Below, piece after piece: positions 25,390 through 34,613 of a stretch of 64,000 nucleotides of DNA. The DNA lies in the NCBI GenBank assembly GCA_020853795.1, contig JADYYF010000109.1:1-64000 (forward strand), read 5' to 3'. The first letter of the stretch is position 1. Each line of letters starts with the position of its first letter. The notes beneath the pieces were generated by a model. The model searched no databases and was not told the origin of the DNA. It saw nothing but the letters and a program-made list of their open reading frames with translations. This DNA is from Candidatus Zixiibacteriota bacterium. Lineage in GTDB: Bacteria; Zixibacteria; MSB-5A5; CAIYYT01. Both the position numbers and the translations under genes were made by a program.

Positions 25390-26946
25390 TCATACTACCA
25401 CAGTCTCTTTGTATTCCCCCCAGGCCCGGCGCAGTGTATTGGAGATTTCGCCGACGGAGGCATACGCTTCGACACAGTCCAGAATCAGCGGCATCAAGTT
25501 CTCCGTGGTCGTAGCCGCCTGCTCCAGCCGCGTCAGCGCCGCCGTCACGCACAGATTGTCGCGTTCTGCTTTGACGTGCTTCAGGCGCGCGATCTGCTCC
25601 TCGCGTGACTGCTCGCTGATCTTCTGCAGCGGCACCTGCACTCGGTCATCAGTCTTGAACTTGTTGACGCCGACAATAGTGCGCTTCCGGGCCTCGACCT
25701 CAAGTTGAAACTCATATGCCGAACGCTGAATTTCGCGCTGAAAGAAACCCTCCTCAATGGCCCGCAGCGCGCCACCGATCCGATCGATCTTGGTCAGGTA
25801 TTCGTTGGCTCCGTGTTCAATCTCGTCAGTCTTGGCCTCGACGACGTAACTCCCGGCCAGCGGATCAACGGCTTCACTGATGCCGATTTCGTACCCGATC
25901 ACCTGCTGAATCCGCAGCGCGAGTTGTGCCGATGCCGCCGTCGGCAACGCCAGAGCTTCATCGTGCGCGTTCGTGTGCAACGACTGCGTCCCGCCCAATA
26001 CTGCTGCCAATGCTTCCAGTGTCGTGCGCACGGTATTGACCTCCGGCTGCTGCGCCGTCAGCGATACGCCCGCTGTCTGGGTGTGAAAACGCAGCATCAA
26101 CGAGCGCGGGTCGCGGGCGCCGAAACGCTCTCTCATGATCCTCGCCCACAGCCGTCGCGCCGCCCGAAACTTGGCCACTTCCTCCAGCAGGTTCTGTTGC
26201 GCGCAGAAGAAGAACGACAGGCGCGGCGCGAAGTCATCAACATTCAGCTCCGCCGCCAGCGCTTGTTTCACATACTCGATGCCGTTCGCCAAAGTGAAAG
26301 CCACTTCCTGAATCGCCGTTGCCCCGGCTTCGCGAATGTGATACCCGGAAATCGAAATCGTGTTGTAGCGTGGGAGGTGATTGCCGGCATAGGCGAAGAT
26401 GTCGGTCACCAGTCGCAGCGACGGTTGCGGCGGGTAGATGTAGGTTCCGCGCGCGATGAACTCCTTTAGGATGTCATTCTGAACGGTGCCCGTAATTTGC
26501 ACCGGCGCCACGCCCTGTTTCTTTGCCACCGCGATGTACATGCACAGCAGGATCGCCGCCGTCGCGTTGATCGTCATCGAGGTCGACACCCGGTCGAGCG
26601 GGATGCCGTCGAACAGCGTCTCGAAATCCGCCAGCGTGTCGATCGCCACGCCGGTCCGTCCGACCTCGCCGACCGCCATCGGATCGTCTGAATCGTAACC
26701 GATCTGCGTCGGCAGGTCGAAAGCGACACTCAGTCCGGTCTGACCTTGCGCGAGGAGATAGCGATAGCGCTGATTCGATTCCGCTGCCGTCGCATACCCG
26801 GCATACTGCCGCATTGTCCATAGCCGTTCGGTATACATCGCCGGATACACACCGCGGGTGTATGGATACTGGCCCGGATCTCCCAGATCCCGGGCATAAT
26901 CGAATTCGCGACGATCCTCCGGTCTGAGAAATTTCTTGTTGTTCAC
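25390..26946 (-). CDS. Methylmalonyl-CoA mutase, catalytic (alpha-type) subunit without B12-binding domain
   Basis: Encodes 518 residues from a GTG at 26946 preceded by GGAAG. It shows the mutase barrel throughout: [55 protein letters not shown] and [15 protein letters not shown]. It stops where single-chain mutases continue into the cobalamin-binding domain, and no D-x-H-x-x-G motif is present, so it needs a separate small subunit that is not in this window. Reaction: (R)-methylmalonyl-CoA to succinyl-CoA. Nine bases separate it from the biotin carrier gene. Confidence 0.94.
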   Translation of the reverse strand: MNNKKFLRPEDRREFDYARDLGDPGQYPYTRGVYPAMYTERLWTMRQYAGYATAAESNQRYRYLLAQGQTGLSVAFDLPTQIGYDSDDPMAVGEVGRTGVAIDTLADFETLFDGIPLDRVSTSMTINATAAILLCMYIAVAKKQGVAPVQITGTVQNDILKEFIARGTYIYPPQPSLRLVTDIFAYAGNHLPRYNTISISGYHIREAGATAIQEVAFTLANGIEYVKQALAAELNVDDFAPRLSFFFCAQQNLLEEVAKFRAARRLWARIMRERFGARDPRSLMLRFHTQTAGVSLTAQQPEVNTVRTTLEALAAVLGGTQSLHTNAHDEALALPTAASAQLALRIQQVIGYEIGISEAVDPLAGSYVVEAKTDEIEHGANEYLTKIDRIGGALRAIEEGFFQREIQRSAYEFQLEVEARKRTIVGVNKFKTDDRVQVPLQKISEQSREEQIARLKHVKAERDNLCVTAALTRLEQAATTTENLMPLILDCVEAYASVGEISNTLRRAWGEYKETVVV

Positions 26947-26955
26947 GTTCGCTTC

Positions 26956-27462
26956 CTATGACTCAAAAGTGACCAGCAGTGCGCCCTTCTCTACCGGTCT
27001 TCCTGCCACGGCATGGACCTCGGCAATCACACCGTCGGTCGGCGACTTGAGCTCGTTCTCCATCTTCATCGCCTCCACGACCAGTAGCGGTTGCCCCTTC
27101 TTAATCACTTCGCCGGCACGATGCAGAATCTTCACGACCAATCCCGGCATTGGCGCATGCAGCTCCTTGCGCGCCGCGCCGATCTTGACACCGGCGGCTT
27201 TACGGATCGCCACCAGCCGTTGATCTTCGATCCGGCAGTCAAACCCGCGGCCATGAAGCAGCACGCACTTCTCGCCGTTAGTCGCGAACACCTCCGCATC
27301 ATAGGCTTTCGCGTCCAGGAGCAGAAGGAAGCGGTGGTCATCTCGATCGCGCACGATCGAGGTCGTCAGCGCTCTGCCGTTCAGTGTGACGACGGGTCCA
27401 TTGGCGGCATCATTGACGTCGACGTCGAATTCCCGATCGCCGATCGTGACGATGTACCTCAC
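26956..27462 (-). CDS. Biotin carboxyl carrier protein (acyl-CoA carboxylase component)
   Basis: Encodes 168 residues from a GTG that overlaps the biotin carboxylase stop in GTGA. The C-terminal biotinyl domain has EAMKMENEL with biotinylation Lys133, preceded by a proline hinge (APMPGLV) and followed by the second half of the barrel ending LLVTF. The N-terminal 90 residues form a beta-rich extension. It would carry carboxybiotin to a carboxyltransferase that is not encoded here. Confidence 0.93.
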   Translation of the reverse strand: MRYIVTIGDREFDVDVNDAANGPVVTLNGRALTTSIVRDRDDHRFLLLLDAKAYDAEVFATNGEKCVLLHGRGFDCRIEDQRLVAIRKAAGVKIGAARKELHAPMPGLVVKILHRAGEVIKKGQPLLVVEAMKMENELKSPTDGVIAEVHAVAGRPVEKGALLVTFES

Positions 27463-28988
27463 CAGCGCCCTCCCTCTAACCGCCTCAGTGAATCCTCCCG
27501 CGCTTTCTGAACCCAGGCGCTGAAAGGCTTCGTCCCGGCTGCAATCGTCTTCAGTCGTTGGGACTGGTAGTACTCGTGCAGGGCCGCCGCCACCGCTGCC
27601 GCCTGCACCAATTCGAGGTCGCGTTCTTCATTGCTGATGCCGTTGGGAAAATTATCGGCGATGTAACTCGTCGACAGTTCGCCGCGGTGAAAGGCCGGCA
27701 TCTGCATCACTGTCTCGTGGAAGCCGATATTCGTGACAACGCCCGCAATCCGATATTCAGCCAGCGCCTGTGCCATCCGCCGGATCGCATCGTGGCGCGT
27801 CGCGCCGTAGGTTATGAGCTTCGAGATCAGCGAATCATAGTATGGCGTGACTTCCGAATCCTGGCGCACGCCGGAATCGACGCGCACTCCTGGCCCCGAG
27901 GGCTGCCGATAGCTGATGATCTTGCCGGTGCTGGGAATGAAGTCGTTGGCGTGGTCCTCGGCGCAGATGCGGCATTCGATCGCATGGCCGCGGATCTTGA
28001 CGTCTGCTTGCCGGATTGACAACGGTTCACCCGCCGCCAGTCGGATTTGTTCATCCACGAGGTCGATTCCCGTCACCAGCTCGGTGACCGGATGCTCCAC
28101 TTGCAGTCGGGTGTTGACTTCGAGGAAGTAGAAGTTCTTGTCCTTATCGACGAGGAACTCCACAGTGCCGACATTGGCATAGCCCGCCGCTCTTACCGCC
28201 GCCACAGCCGTCTCGCCCATCCGTCGGCGCAGGTCGTCGTCGACGAACACCGAGGGAGCCTCTTCGATCAATTTCTGATGACGCCGCTGGATCGAGCACT
28301 CGCGTTCGCCGAGATACACGGCGTTGCCATGAGCATCGCAAGCCACCTGAATTTCAATATGCCGCGGCCGCACGATACATTTTTCGATGAAGACGCGGTC
28401 ATCCCCGAACGCCGATCGCGCCTCGTTGCCGGAAGCAATTAACGCCTTCTCCAGTTCGTCATCGCCAGTCACGATTCTCATTCCCTTGCCGCCGCCGCCG
28501 GCGACGGCCTTCACCAAAACCGGGTAGCCGCATTTCAACGCCAGCTTCCTCGCTGCCGGCAAGTCCGCCGCATTCACGGGACCACCCGGCACCGTCGGCA
28601 CGCCATGGCTCTCGGCCAGCTTGCGCGCTTCCAACTTGTCGCCGAGCAGGCGAATTGCCTGGGGCGGTGGGCCGATGAAGGTCAATCCCGCATCCTGGAC
28701 CACCTGCGCGAACTGCGCATTCTCGGCCAAGAATCCATAACCCGGATGGATGGCATCCGCACCGGACTTGCGGGCAACCTCAATCAATCGTTCCATTACC
28801 AGATAGCTTTGCGTCGCCGGCGCCGGGCCGATCAGGTAGGCTTCATCCGCCATCCGCACGTGTAGCGCCGCGTGGTCGGCCTCCGAGAACACGACGACGT
28901 TCTTGATTCCGAGCAAGCGACAACCGCGAACTATCCGAATCGCGATTTCGCCGCGATTCGCTATGAGAATCTTCTTGAACATGCCCAT
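27459..28988 (-). CDS. Biotin carboxylase subunit of an acyl-CoA carboxylase
   Basis: Encodes 509 residues. N-terminal KILIANRGEIAIRIVRGCR, ATP-grasp glycine loop KAVAGGGGKGMRI, ECSIQRRHQKLIEEAPS, the active-site stretch EVNTRLQVEHPVTE, and the C-terminal domain ending about residue 450 with an extra helical tail. It carboxylates biotin with bicarbonate and ATP. Next to mutase and epimerase, propionyl-CoA is the likely acyl substrate of the assembled enzyme. The ATG at 28982 is an alternative start two codons in. Confidence 0.93.
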   Translation of the reverse strand: MGMFKKILIANRGEIAIRIVRGCRLLGIKNVVVFSEADHAALHVRMADEAYLIGPAPATQSYLVMERLIEVARKSGADAIHPGYGFLAENAQFAQVVQDAGLTFIGPPPQAIRLLGDKLEARKLAESHGVPTVPGGPVNAADLPAARKLALKCGYPVLVKAVAGGGGKGMRIVTGDDELEKALIASGNEARSAFGDDRVFIEKCIVRPRHIEIQVACDAHGNAVYLGERECSIQRRHQKLIEEAPSVFVDDDLRRRMGETAVAAVRAAGYANVGTVEFLVDKDKNFYFLEVNTRLQVEHPVTELVTGIDLVDEQIRLAAGEPLSIRQADVKIRGHAIECRICAEDHANDFIPSTGKIISYRQPSGPGVRVDSGVRQDSEVTPYYDSLISKLITYGATRHDAIRRMAQALAEYRIAGVVTNIGFHETVMQMPAFHRGELSTSYIADNFPNGISNEERDLELVQAAAVAAALHEYYQSQRLKTIAAGTKPFSAWVQKAREDSLRRLEGGRW

Positions 28989-29000
28989 TCAGCGTGCGGA

Positions 29001-29028
29001 ATAATACGGAAACGACCGCAAAAGTCAA
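29001..29028 (-). promoter_or_regulatory. Promoter candidate for the carboxylase/mutase genes, near-leaderless
   Basis: On the minus strand: TTGACT, 16 bases, TATTAT. The -10 box ends 12 bases before the ATG at 28988, so the leader would be about 5 bases; no Shine-Dalgarno sequence is present. Confidence 0.6.
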
Positions 29029-29108
29029 CGAATTCGCAGCGACCGGCAAATCTGTTTGCGTTTGCGAGTGTCGCGCGTTTAGCTTCATTCATCAGGAGAG
29101 TGTTGCAC

Positions 29109-29651
29109 ATGACCAGAATAATCATCGCTCTTGCCATCGGCGCCGTCACCGCCGTCATCGCCTTGACTGTCCGCGCCCGTCGCCGGCGACGCGCAGTCCG
29201 TCCCCTCGTCATTACGCTCGCGCTGGTCATGATCTTGCTCGGTGCCGTCGCCGGTTCTTTCGAGGCGCAGGAGTTGGCTCAGTTGCGTGCCCGCCGCAGT
29301 TGGCCCCAGGCACACGGCGTGGTTACCGATGCCCACATCGCCGGCGAGAAAGCCATCGTACCGGTCGTTAAATACAATTACACAGTTGCCGACTCGAATT
29401 ATTCCGGCGCCAGCGACCTTGGCACTCCCGGTTTCGGCAATGCCGCCAAACGTCTCGACGCGGCGCGGACGCTGATCTCCGACTATCCTCCCGGCAAAGC
29501 GATCAAGGTGCACTACAACCTGGTGCAGCCATCCGAATCGTATCTGACGACAGCCGTCCCCTGGAACGCCTACATGCGTTACGGTCTTTGGATATTCGTC
29601 TTGTTGGCAGCTCCGGTAGTTTTGGGGATTTTTGGCTTCAAGCGTCCTTAG
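29109..29651 (+). CDS. Membrane protein, DUF3592-like
   Basis: Encodes 180 residues. Start at the ATG at 29109, with AGGAG nine bases upstream. Two N-terminal hydrophobic helices (about 2-20 and 31-49) flank a very basic loop (RARRRRRAVR); a central beta-rich part contains ARRSWPQAHGVVTDA and YPPGKAIKVHYNLVQPSES, typical of DUF3592; a C-terminal helix closes it. Function unknown. Its end overlaps the convergent M48 protease gene by 14 bases. Confidence 0.82.
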   Translation: MTRIIIALAIGAVTAVIALTVRARRRRRAVRPLVITLALVMILLGAVAGSFEAQELAQLRARRSWPQAHGVVTDAHIAGEKAIVPVVKYNYTVADSNYSGASDLGTPGFGNAAKRLDAARTLISDYPPGKAIKVHYNLVQPSESYLTTAVPWNAYMRYGLWIFVLLAAPVVLGIFGFKRP

Positions 29652-31065
29652 TGTCTTCAATCGCAGTAACCCGTCCGCAATTCGAACAGGTGATCTGATC
29701 GCCGGCAAACGCCGGCGAGAGTTGCAGAGTTCGGCCACAGCCACAGCGAAACGACTCCCAACCGCTCCCGCGCCGTCGATAGACCTGGCCCGGTTGCTCT
29801 GGCGCGGCGCCCGCTCGCTGGGTTTCCAGTACAGCCGCTACCGCCGCCAACTCGGCGGTCGGAATCTGATTCACCGTTCCGCAGCGCGGACAGGTCACCG
29901 TCGGCTTCTGGTACTCCGGCGGTACTTTCATCTTCAGGCCGCAAGCGCAGTTCAGGAACAGGAATCCGTTCACCGCGCGGACGATGTCATTGACATCGCG
30001 CCGCTGTCCAGACGGCTTCGGCTCGGCCGCAGGCGGTCGAATCGGCACAGCTTCGTTTTGATCCAAAGCCGAGTTGGGAAGGATTCGTTCTCCTTTACCG
30101 CGCACGGCATTGAAAGCGCTCTGGTACTCAAGATACCCGGAGCCGCCGGCAATCGAACGCAGGATGCGAATGCGCTGCGAGATGGGCGGATGCGTGCTGG
30201 TCAGATCCGAGAGCTTTGCCCCCGCCCGCTTCAGCGGATTCGCGATGAACATCGGCGCGATCGCCTTGTTGACCTTTGGCAGGTCTTCGGTAGAATTTGC
30301 GATCTTCTCTAATGCCGATGCCAGCCCTTCCGGGTAGCGCGTCAACCGCACAGCCGTGGCATCCGCCAGATACTCCCGCCGTCGCGAGATCGCAAAATAC
30401 AGCAGCCGCGCCATAATCGGCGCCAGGATCGCCAACACCACCGCCGCCACGGCGATGATGGCGCCCCCTTGACCGCCGCTCTTGCCGCGACTCGAGCCAA
30501 GGCGACGGCCGCTGCCGCCGGAGTACCACAATCCGCGCAGGAAGATCTCTGAGATGATCACGATCGCACCCAGCATCACGCCCGCGAAGGTGACAAACTG
30601 CACGTCGCGGTTGGTGATATGCCCGGTCTCATGCGCCACGACGCCCTGCAACTCATCGCGATTCATCCGCGAAAGCAGGCCGGCCGTTACGGCAATCGCG
30701 CTGTTCTCCGGCTTCATCCCCGTGGCGAAAGCATTCAGCGCCGGGCTGTCAATAACATAGACTTTGGGCATCTTCGGGAGCGCCGCCGCGATTTTCATTT
30801 CTTCGACGACATTGAACAACTGCGGGTGAATGTCCGGGGTGACTTCCTTGGCCCCCACCGAATTGAGCATGATCGACGCACCGCTGCTGTAGCTGATCAG
30901 CGACAACACCAGCCAGACGATTCCGGCCACGATCATGCCGCCAACACCGCCGTTCGGTGGCGCGTACGTGGCGCCGATCGCGTAGCCCAACCCGATCAGC
31001 AACGCCCCCATCGCAAGAAACAACCACCACGAGCGGCGGCGATTCTGGGCAATCAGTTCCCACAT
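29638..31065 (-). CDS. M48-family membrane metalloprotease with two C-terminal zinc ribbons (HtpX-like)
   Basis: Encodes 475 residues. Two N-terminal membrane helices (about 14-32 and 42-60), the zinc motif HETGH (145-149, Thr replacing the usual Ile/Leu), two more helices near 160-175 and 200-220, and the third ligand region RRREYLADATAV at about 226-237. After the protease domain a linker leads to two short Cys4 ribbons, CACGLKM...CPRCG and CGCGRTL...CSNCG. Function: membrane-protein quality control; the ribbons may recognise partners. It follows the lemA gene after 40 bases, a pairing common in bacteria. Confidence 0.9.
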   Translation of the reverse strand: MWELIAQNRRRSWWLFLAMGALLIGLGYAIGATYAPPNGGVGGMIVAGIVWLVLSLISYSSGASIMLNSVGAKEVTPDIHPQLFNVVEEMKIAAALPKMPKVYVIDSPALNAFATGMKPENSAIAVTAGLLSRMNRDELQGVVAHETGHITNRDVQFVTFAGVMLGAIVIISEIFLRGLWYSGGSGRRLGSSRGKSGGQGGAIIAVAAVVLAILAPIMARLLYFAISRRREYLADATAVRLTRYPEGLASALEKIANSTEDLPKVNKAIAPMFIANPLKRAGAKLSDLTSTHPPISQRIRILRSIAGGSGYLEYQSAFNAVRGKGERILPNSALDQNEAVPIRPPAAEPKPSGQRRDVNDIVRAVNGFLFLNCACGLKMKVPPEYQKPTVTCPRCGTVNQIPTAELAAVAAVLETQRAGAAPEQPGQVYRRRGSGWESFRCGCGRTLQLSPAFAGDQITCSNCGRVTAIEDTKDA

Positions 31066-31105
31066 CCCTTAGGACTTTCTCGTTCCAGTTTGCCCGCGTT
31101 TCAAC

Positions 31106-31663
31106 TTAAGAGAAGTCCACCTTCGGCGTCTTGCGTTCGGCCGCGTCCTCCACCTGGAAGAACTCGCTGGCCTGGAAATTAAACATGCCGGCAATGATGT
31201 TCGAGGGGAACATCTGCGTCTTGTTATTGTAGGTCATCACCGCATCGTTATATGCCTGCCGGCTGAAAGCGATTTTGTTTTCCGTCGACGTCAACTCCTC
31301 CTGCAACGCGAGAAAGTTCTGGTTGGCTTTCAGGTCGGGATAATTCTCGACCACCAGCATAAACTTGCTGATCGCTCCGCTCAGAGCGCTTTCAGCCTGT
31401 GCCTTCTCGCCAACGGTCCCGGCGCCCATCGCGCGGCTGCGGGCGTCGGTAATCGCCTGCAGCGTTTCGCGCTCATGCTTCATGTATCCTTTGGCCGTTT
31501 CCACCAGATTGGGGATCAGATCGTGGCGCCGTTTCAACTGCACATCAATCTGCGACCAGGCATTCTTGACCGCATTGCGCAGTCCGACCAGGCCGTTGTA
31601 CATCCCGACCAGCCAGACCACGATCACAACGATGAGACCGACCAACACTAAGAACCCGAGCAT
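31106..31663 (-). CDS. lemA: LemA family protein
   Basis: Encodes 185 residues. One N-terminal membrane helix (about 4-22), then the LemA core: NAWSQIDVQLKRRHDLIPNLVET, ENYPDLKANQNFLALQEELTSTENKI, and a Tyr/Asn-rich segment before MFPSNIIAGMFNF. LemA proteins are helical bundles outside the inner membrane, often encoded with M48 proteases as here. Exact role unknown. Confidence 0.94.
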   Translation of the reverse strand: MLGFLVLVGLIVVIVVWLVGMYNGLVGLRNAVKNAWSQIDVQLKRRHDLIPNLVETAKGYMKHERETLQAITDARSRAMGAGTVGEKAQAESALSGAISKFMLVVENYPDLKANQNFLALQEELTSTENKIAFSRQAYNDAVMTYNNKTQMFPSNIIAGMFNFQASEFFQVEDAAERKTPKVDFS

Positions 31664-31742
31664 TGTCGCTTCCTTTCTCGTCCTCTGTGTCTTAACACAA
31701 TTTTAACATTCAACTAATCAGACCGATAATCTTGCGCTCGTA

Positions 31743-32126
31743 CTATCGGGTGAATATGGAGCGAAGCCGTGACGATATCAACTCCCGTACTGCCGGATCG
31801 AGCCGCGTGATGACTGTTTCCAACTCCCCGCGGTCAAACCAGATTCCATGACCGCGCACGCACCGATCCAGCGTCGGACCGCCGCCGCCGGCGAAACCAA
31901 CCTGCTCCATTTTCTTGCGGCAGATCGGACACTTGCGCCGGCTGGCCATTGCCGCACTTTCGCCGCCCAGCGCCAGCAGTTGCCCCTCGCTGGCTCCGGC
32001 ATCATTCAAAATCAGCGAGAGTTCACCATGATCCAGCCAGATGCCGCCACAGGAAGTGCAATAGTCGATCTCCAGTTGTTCGTACTCGCACGTGATCAGC
32101 GGTTGTCCGCACGCAACGCAATCCAT
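31743..32126 (-). CDS. Zinc-ribbon protein, TFIIB-type (two knuckles)
   Basis: Encodes 127 residues from the ATG at 32126. Two copies of a zf-TFIIB-like unit: C-x2-C at CVACG with CTSCGGIWLDHGEL, and CPICRKKM with RCVRGHGIWFDRGELE; the tail is helical. Proteins of this type are common, of unknown function, and often sit with membrane proteases. It is 79 bases upstream of lemA in the same direction, so a three-gene operon is plausible. Confidence 0.82.
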   Translation of the reverse strand: MDCVACGQPLITCEYEQLEIDYCTSCGGIWLDHGELSLILNDAGASEGQLLALGGESAAMASRRKCPICRKKMEQVGFAGGGGPTLDRCVRGHGIWFDRGELETVITRLDPAVRELISSRLRSIFTR

Positions 32127-32302
32127 AGTCGGGGATATTATACGGTAATCAGCACCAACGGATACATAAATCTCATTGCCGCAGCACAGCGCGTACCGGG
32201 GAGGCTTCAAGCGACACTTAACCGATGATCCAAATCCGATTTCATTCTCATTCGAGGGTAAGGACCTGGTCCATTTCTTTCAGGCGTAAATGGAGGATTC
32301 GC

Positions 32303-33613
32303 ATGCAGCGAACAAGAACATTCGTTTTCGTTATCGTCCTTATGATGGCTGTCGGCGCCACGCTTCGCGCCGCGACCGCGGAGGACAGTCTCAAAGCCGG
32401 GCAACAGGAACTCAAAGAGCGCGTGGACGGTATGGCCGAGACGATGGCCGTCATGTCTACCGATGTCGGCATTCTCAAGAAACTCAAAGTCTCCGGCTAC
32501 GTCCAGGCGCGCTTTGAGTACAACGACTCTTCCCGCTCCGGTGTCGCGGGCGGTTATGATGCCACCAAGAATCTCAATGCCAACAATTTCTACATCCGTC
32601 GCGGCCGCGTCAAATTCACCTTTCAACCCAGCGACTGGAGCAAATACGTCATCTACTTTGACGGCTCGCGCAATACGATTTCGATGAAGGAAGCCTACAT
32701 CGAGTTGACCAAGCTCCATCGCGAACACAACTTCCAGTTGACCGTCGGCCAATTTAACTACCCCTTCGGCTACGAGATCGAACTTTCCTCGTCGGTCCGT
32801 GACTTCCCCGAGCGCAGCCTCGCGGAGAATCGGCTCTTCCGCGGCGAGCGTGACCGCGGTGTCAACTTCGCCTGGACTGCACCGCGCCGCTTGTCGGCGA
32901 ATATCGGACTCGTCCAGGGTTACGGCATCGAGAACTCAACTTTCACCTGGTTTGACCCGACCAAACAGAAGGATCTGATCGGGCGGGTCAAGGCCAGCTT
33001 CGGTCGGGTTGATGTTGGCGTTTCCGGTTATTGGGGCGAGACCTACACACCCGGATCGGCACCGGTCGCGGAAGTTCCCGGCCGCACGGTCTGGTACGAC
33101 GCCAACGGCAATGGCACGATCGACGCCGGCGAAATCACTACCACTCCACCGGTAGCCGCCAAAGCCGCAACCGCCGCCGTCGAAAAAGACAAGATTCGTT
33201 ACGGGCTGGATGCGCAGACTTACTTCGAAATCCTGCCGATCGGCGGATCGAGCGCGCGGGCCGAGTTCTACTATGCCGAAGATTACGCCAGCGGCGCCGC
33301 CGACCTGTCTGCCGTGAGCAAGGGCTGGTATCTCTGGCTGTCGCAGAGTATCGGTACCAAGTTTGGCGCCGCGGTGCGTTACGACTTCTTTGATCCGAAC
33401 GTTCACAACGACTACAAGAGCCTGACGCCGGCCAATATCAACGATGCCGTCGGCACGCTCTCAATGGTGTTGCACTACTACTGGGACGGCAATGTCCGCA
33501 TCTCCGCCGCGTACGATATGCCGCGGACGCTCAAGGACGGCTCGCTCTTCTCCAAGTCTGACGGCGACGTCAAGGACAACCGATTCACCCTGCAGTTTCA
33601 GTTCGCGATTTAG
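32303..33613 (+). CDS. Outer-membrane porin, phosphate-selective (OprO/P-like) family
   Basis: Encodes 436 residues from the ATG at 32303, with GGAGG upstream. A signal peptide (about 1-27) is followed by a short coiled coil (EDSLKAGQQELKERVD) and then a 16-stranded-barrel-type sequence: alternating aromatic strands (SGYVQARFEYND, YIRRGRVKFTF), loops with FNYPFGYEIELSSS, ending in FTLQFQFAI with a terminal hydrophobic residue. The first part is typical of the porin O/P family. A PstS-like binding protein is encoded 15 bases downstream, which supports uptake of phosphate or a similar anion. Confidence 0.87.
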   Translation: MQRTRTFVFVIVLMMAVGATLRAATAEDSLKAGQQELKERVDGMAETMAVMSTDVGILKKLKVSGYVQARFEYNDSSRSGVAGGYDATKNLNANNFYIRRGRVKFTFQPSDWSKYVIYFDGSRNTISMKEAYIELTKLHREHNFQLTVGQFNYPFGYEIELSSSVRDFPERSLAENRLFRGERDRGVNFAWTAPRRLSANIGLVQGYGIENSTFTWFDPTKQKDLIGRVKASFGRVDVGVSGYWGETYTPGSAPVAEVPGRTVWYDANGNGTIDAGEITTTPPVAAKAATAAVEKDKIRYGLDAQTYFEILPIGGSSARAEFYYAEDYASGAADLSAVSKGWYLWLSQSIGTKFGAAVRYDFFDPNVHNDYKSLTPANINDAVGTLSMVLHYYWDGNVRISAAYDMPRTLKDGSLFSKSDGDVKDNRFTLQFQFAI

Positions 33614-33628
33614 GAAAGGACAAACGAT

Positions 33629-34474
33629 ATGCATAACCTGAATTCATTCGGCAAGATTATCATCCTCACGCTCGGAATCGTCGCGCTCTTTGCCGCCATG
33701 GCCGGCGCCGGAGAACGCCTTACCGTCAAAGGTTCCGACACGATGGTCATTCTCGGACAGCGCTGGGCCGAGGCCTTCATGGCCAGTCACCCGGAAACCG
33801 TAGTCCAGGTCACAGGCGGCGGCTCGGGTGTCGGCTTCGCCGCGCTCATCAACGGCACCACCGACATCTGCGAAGCCTCACGGCCGATCAAGCCGAAAGA
33901 GCAGCAGAGTCTGAAGAGCCGGTTCAACACCACCGGCGTCGAAATCCCGGTGGCCCGCGATGGACTGACCGTCTACTTGAACGAAGCCAATCCGGTTAGC
34001 GAACTGACTATCAAGCAACTGGCCGCCGTCTACTCCGGTGAAATCACCAACTGGAAGGAACTCGGCGGCGAGGATGCGCGCATCATCGTCTACGGCCGCG
34101 AGAACAGCTCCGGCACTTACGTCTACTTCAAGGACGAGGTCCTCAAGGGTGAGGACTTCGCGCCGCAAGTCCAGACTCTTCCCGGCACGGCAGCCATCGT
34201 CAACGCGGTCGCCAAGGACAAGAACGGCATCGGCTATGGCGGCGCCGCCTATGCCAAGGGCGTCAAGTATTGCGCCCTCAAAGCTGACGCGCAGTCGCCG
34301 GCGTTCAAGCCTGATCTCGAACATGTCAAGAGTGGCGCCTATCCGCTGTCGCGCTATCTGTTCTGGTATCTGCGCAACAAGCCGAGCGGCGATATGAAAA
34401 CTTTCGTCGACTTCGTTCTCTCCGCCGAAGGTCAGAAGATCGTCTCGGAAGTCGGCTACTTCCCGGTTCAATAA
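33629..34474 (+). CDS. Phosphate-type ABC transporter substrate-binding protein (PstS-like)
   Basis: Encodes 281 residues with AGGAAAGG upstream. Signal peptide to about residue 27. The family signature is complete: LTVKGSDTMVILGQRWAEAF, VTGGGSGVGFAALINGTTDICEASRP, KQLAAVYSGEITNWKELGG, IIVYGRENSSGTYVYFKDEVL, and YPLSRYLFWYLRN near the end. The Ser/Thr/Gly loops are the anion-binding positions of PstS. No pstC, pstA, pstB or phoU is in the window, so its membrane partner is elsewhere, or it serves a sensory role with the kinase at 37175. Confidence 0.92.
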   Translation: MHNLNSFGKIIILTLGIVALFAAMAGAGERLTVKGSDTMVILGQRWAEAFMASHPETVVQVTGGGSGVGFAALINGTTDICEASRPIKPKEQQSLKSRFNTTGVEIPVARDGLTVYLNEANPVSELTIKQLAAVYSGEITNWKELGGEDARIIVYGRENSSGTYVYFKDEVLKGEDFAPQVQTLPGTAAIVNAVAKDKNGIGYGGAAYAKGVKYCALKADAQSPAFKPDLEHVKSGAYPLSRYLFWYLRNKPSGDMKTFVDFVLSAEGQKIVSEVGYFPVQ

Positions 34475-34499
34475 CCGTCCCTTATCCATTCCGCTGGTT

Positions 34500-34527
34500 C
34501 TTCCCGCGCTCGCAAGAGCGCGGGAAG
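34500..34527 (+). terminator. Strong hairpin after the pstS-like gene
   Basis: A 12-base-pair GC-rich stem (arms TTCCCGCGCTC and GAGCGCGGGAA) with a GCAA tetraloop, 25 bases past the stop. It lacks a clear U-tract (a short TTT follows), so it may end transcription inefficiently or protect the 3' end. Confidence 0.6.
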
Positions 34528-34547
34528 GCCTTTGCTCTTCAATTTGA

Positions 34548-34577
34548 TTGTGCGGCCACGCGCCCGCACTGTATAAT
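34548..34577 (+). promoter_or_regulatory. Promoter candidate for the lipoprotein gene
   Basis: TTGTGC, 18 bases, TATAAT (perfect -10), placed between the hairpin and the start at 34614; an AAGGGAGG ribosome site follows. It suggests the genes from 34614 on have their own transcript. Confidence 0.5.
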
Positions 34578-34613
34578 CACTCGTCGTCACGTCAAGCTGT
34601 AAGGGAGGAACTG

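Noticed and set aside
34500-34527. The hairpin after the PstS-like gene as part of a riboswitch for the lipoprotein gene
   Set aside because: A simple perfect stem with a GNRA loop; the promoter candidate for the next gene lies downstream of it, so it would not be in that leader.
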